In this document: positions 62,852 through 64,000 of the stretch, one piece after another
Layout of the letters: every line of letters starts with the position of its first letter
Numbering within the stretch: position 1 is the first letter of the stretch
NCBI GenBank assembly: GCA_024275825.1
Contig: JAJRYK010000004.1
Span: 1-64,000, forward strand
From: Alphaproteobacteria bacterium
Lineage (GTDB): Bacteria > Pseudomonadota > Alphaproteobacteria > Micavibrionales > Micavibrionaceae
Length of the DNA stretch: 64,000 nt
Reading direction: 5' to 3'
Program-made: the position numbers and the translations under genes
The notes under the pieces: generated by a model
What the model was told of the DNA's origin: nothing
Databases searched by the model: none
The model's input: only the letters and a program-made list of their open reading frames with translations

Positions 62852-63091
62852 TTAGCTCGCAACGCGCATTGAGTTTTGCAGCAGCACCATAAATCTTTGC
62901 AGCTTAATCACATCGCATTTCTCAGCTTGGGGCCAGATCAGCTTAACCGCAGAGCCAAAGGCTGCTGGGCTGTGCGCATTATTATGCTCCCACAGCGTCA
63001 TTTTTTGCTTCACGCTAAGGCCCGAAAATTCTTCAATAACATTGAAGTTCGGCGCGGTATCTCGTACTAAGGTCTCTGAATAAGCAGCCAT
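62852..63091 (-). CDS. Small hypothetical protein, 79 residues
   Basis: I do not recognise it. It is a soluble, probably helical protein (KQKMTLWEHNNAHSPAAFG, IKLQRFMVLLQNSM), with no signal peptide. A GTGAG ribosome-binding site precedes ATG 63091. It is convergent with gltX and divergent from trmJ, so it is transcribed alone. Its isolated position and good start support a real gene. Confidence 0.6.
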   Translation of the reverse strand: MAAYSETLVRDTAPNFNVIEEFSGLSVKQKMTLWEHNNAHSPAAFGSAVKLIWPQAEKCDVIKLQRFMVLLQNSMRVAS

Positions 63092-63199
63092 TTTTTACTC
63101 ACTATTTGTTTAAGTTGAATATGATCCTATCAAAATCATGATAAAAAATCAAATACATCAGCAAACATTAAACAAAAACAATATGTTAGCTATAAAATT

Positions 63200-63934
63200 A
63201 TGTCTAATGATAACCCTGTAATCATCCTTATTAACCCGCAAATGGGCGAAAACATCGGCGCGGCGGCAAGGGCCATGCTCAATTTCGGCCTAATAGACTT
63301 ACGAATCGTCGCCCCGCGCGATGGCTGGCCGAATGAGCGCGCTATCGATATGGCCGCCGGCGCGCTTGATCAGATGCCAGAGCCGCAGATTTTTGAGAGC
63401 CTAAAAGACGCCATCACAGACTTAAACTACACCTACGCCACCACCGCCCGCCGCCGCGATATGGTCAAGCCCATTTTCACCCCCAGAAGCGCCAATAAAG
63501 ACGCTGCAGAGCGCAACGCACAGACACAAGCTATCGGTTTCGTTTTCGGCCCTGAGCGTACGGGGCTGAGCAATGATGATCTGTCTCTATGCAGCGCCGC
63601 CATAACCATTCCCACAAACCCAGAATTTTCGTCGCTCAATCTCGCGCAATCTGTCCTGCTGATCGCACATGAATGGTACAGCGCTCATGACCGGACGCCA
63701 GATAAAGTCATGGATTCCGGTGACAGCCGCCCAGTAGAGCAAGAAAAACTTGAGGAAATGCTCACCCGCCTAGAAAGCGAATTAGAGGCCGCCCGCTTTT
63801 TCCGCGATGAAGGCCTAAAACCCACCATGCTGCGCAATATCCGCAATATCTTCACCCGCGCAGAGCTCACCGATCAAGAAACCCGCACCTTCCACGGCAT
63901 TATTTCAGCGTTGATTGGGAAGAAGAGCCCATAA
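63200..63934 (+). CDS. trmJ: tRNA (cytidine/uridine-2'-O-)-methyltransferase TrmJ
   Basis: This SPOUT-class enzyme methylates the 2'-O of residue 32 in several tRNAs. Motif 1 is NPQMGENIGAAARAMLNFG near 12-30. Motif 2 is IGFVFGPERTGLSNDDL, and motif 3 is IPTNPEFSSLNLAQSVLLIAHE, all diagnostic. The C-terminal extension of about 75 residues is the TrmJ-type dimer domain. The length is 244 residues. It is the last complete gene in the window. Confidence 0.94.
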   Translation: MSNDNPVIILINPQMGENIGAAARAMLNFGLIDLRIVAPRDGWPNERAIDMAAGALDQMPEPQIFESLKDAITDLNYTYATTARRRDMVKPIFTPRSANKDAAERNAQTQAIGFVFGPERTGLSNDDLSLCSAAITIPTNPEFSSLNLAQSVLLIAHEWYSAHDRTPDKVMDSGDSRPVEQEKLEEMLTRLESELEAARFFRDEGLKPTMLRNIRNIFTRAELTDQETRTFHGIISALIGKKSP

Positions 63935-63935
63935 A

Positions 63936-63963
63936 AAAAGCCGCTACAAATGAGCGACTTTTT
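63936..63963 (+). terminator. Rho-independent terminator of trmJ
   Basis: AAAAGCCGCT and AGCGACTTTT pair (one mismatch) around ACAAATG, right after the trmJ stop, with a T run. The last 37 bases of the window show nothing further. Confidence 0.55.
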
Positions 63964-64000
63964 GAATTCTTTAACGAAACTTCAAATCTTTAACGTGAAT

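Overview
The window looks like a chromosomal segment of a Gram-negative alphaproteobacterium with middling GC content. The evidence is the family content and gene order: dapF-mtaB-ftsY on one strand beside ffh-rpsP-rimM-trmD-rplS-leuCDB on the other, CarD-type and RpoH regulators, DUF2336 and DUF3126 proteins (largely alphaproteobacterial families), an ornithine-lipid olsB-olsA pair and a lipid A/Kdo set (waaA, lpxK, lpxL-like). A Micavibrio- or Rhodospirillales-like lineage would fit, but that is inference. TGA, TAA and TAG are all used as ordinary stops.

Layout. 1-138: end of an IS1595-type insertion sequence cut by the window edge. 247-10008: LD-carboxypeptidase, an unknown gene, carD, a phosphoesterase-fold protein with an eroded active site, rpoH, a periplasmic M48 protease divergent from a secreted nuclease-like protein, a proline iminopeptidase-like hydrolase and pgk. 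10144-17570 (minus strand apart from one small gene): DUF2336 protein, small unknown proteins, amn, ftsY, mtaB, dapF. 17740-27767 (plus): the SRP/ribosome-maturation operon runs into a leucine operon in which an HD-domain gene and an FkbM-type methyltransferase gene are translationally interleaved with leuC, leuD and leuB. Two minus-strand genes, a His-rich lipoprotein and a 52-residue protein, sit among them.

27816-46125 (minus) is the main accessory block. It is a complete MSHA-like type IV pilus locus with assembly ATPase carrying an MshEN-like region, platform protein, PilM/N-, PilO- and PilP-like subunits, prepilin peptidase, two retraction ATPases, secretin, a TPR protein and two tandem prepilins. 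An ABC-transporter ATPase and permease and an AraC-type regulator with a membrane-embedded N-terminus are built into the same run, an arrangement reminiscent of Myxococcus pilGHI. Two anomalies stand out. The platform-protein gene has no ordinary start codon in front of its conserved N-terminus, and one prepilin gene carries an in-frame TGA after which the coding sequence continues.

46416-63934: type II glutamine synthetase, tRNA-Arg(ACG), an OmpA-like protein, olsB-olsA, DUF3126, a three-gene exported cluster with two cysteine-containing paralogues of unknown function, waaA-lpxK-lpxL, a class I cyclic-nucleotide phosphodiesterase-like gene, class II DAHP synthase, NAD synthetase, gltX, a small unknown gene and trmJ.

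Intergenic spaces hold several palindromic repeat families: a GC-rich pair element (three copies within 2.4 kb around rpoH), a CACAAAG-arm element (at least six copies, one with a second palindromic element inside its loop) and two others. No CRISPR array, prophage, rRNA or replication origin was seen.
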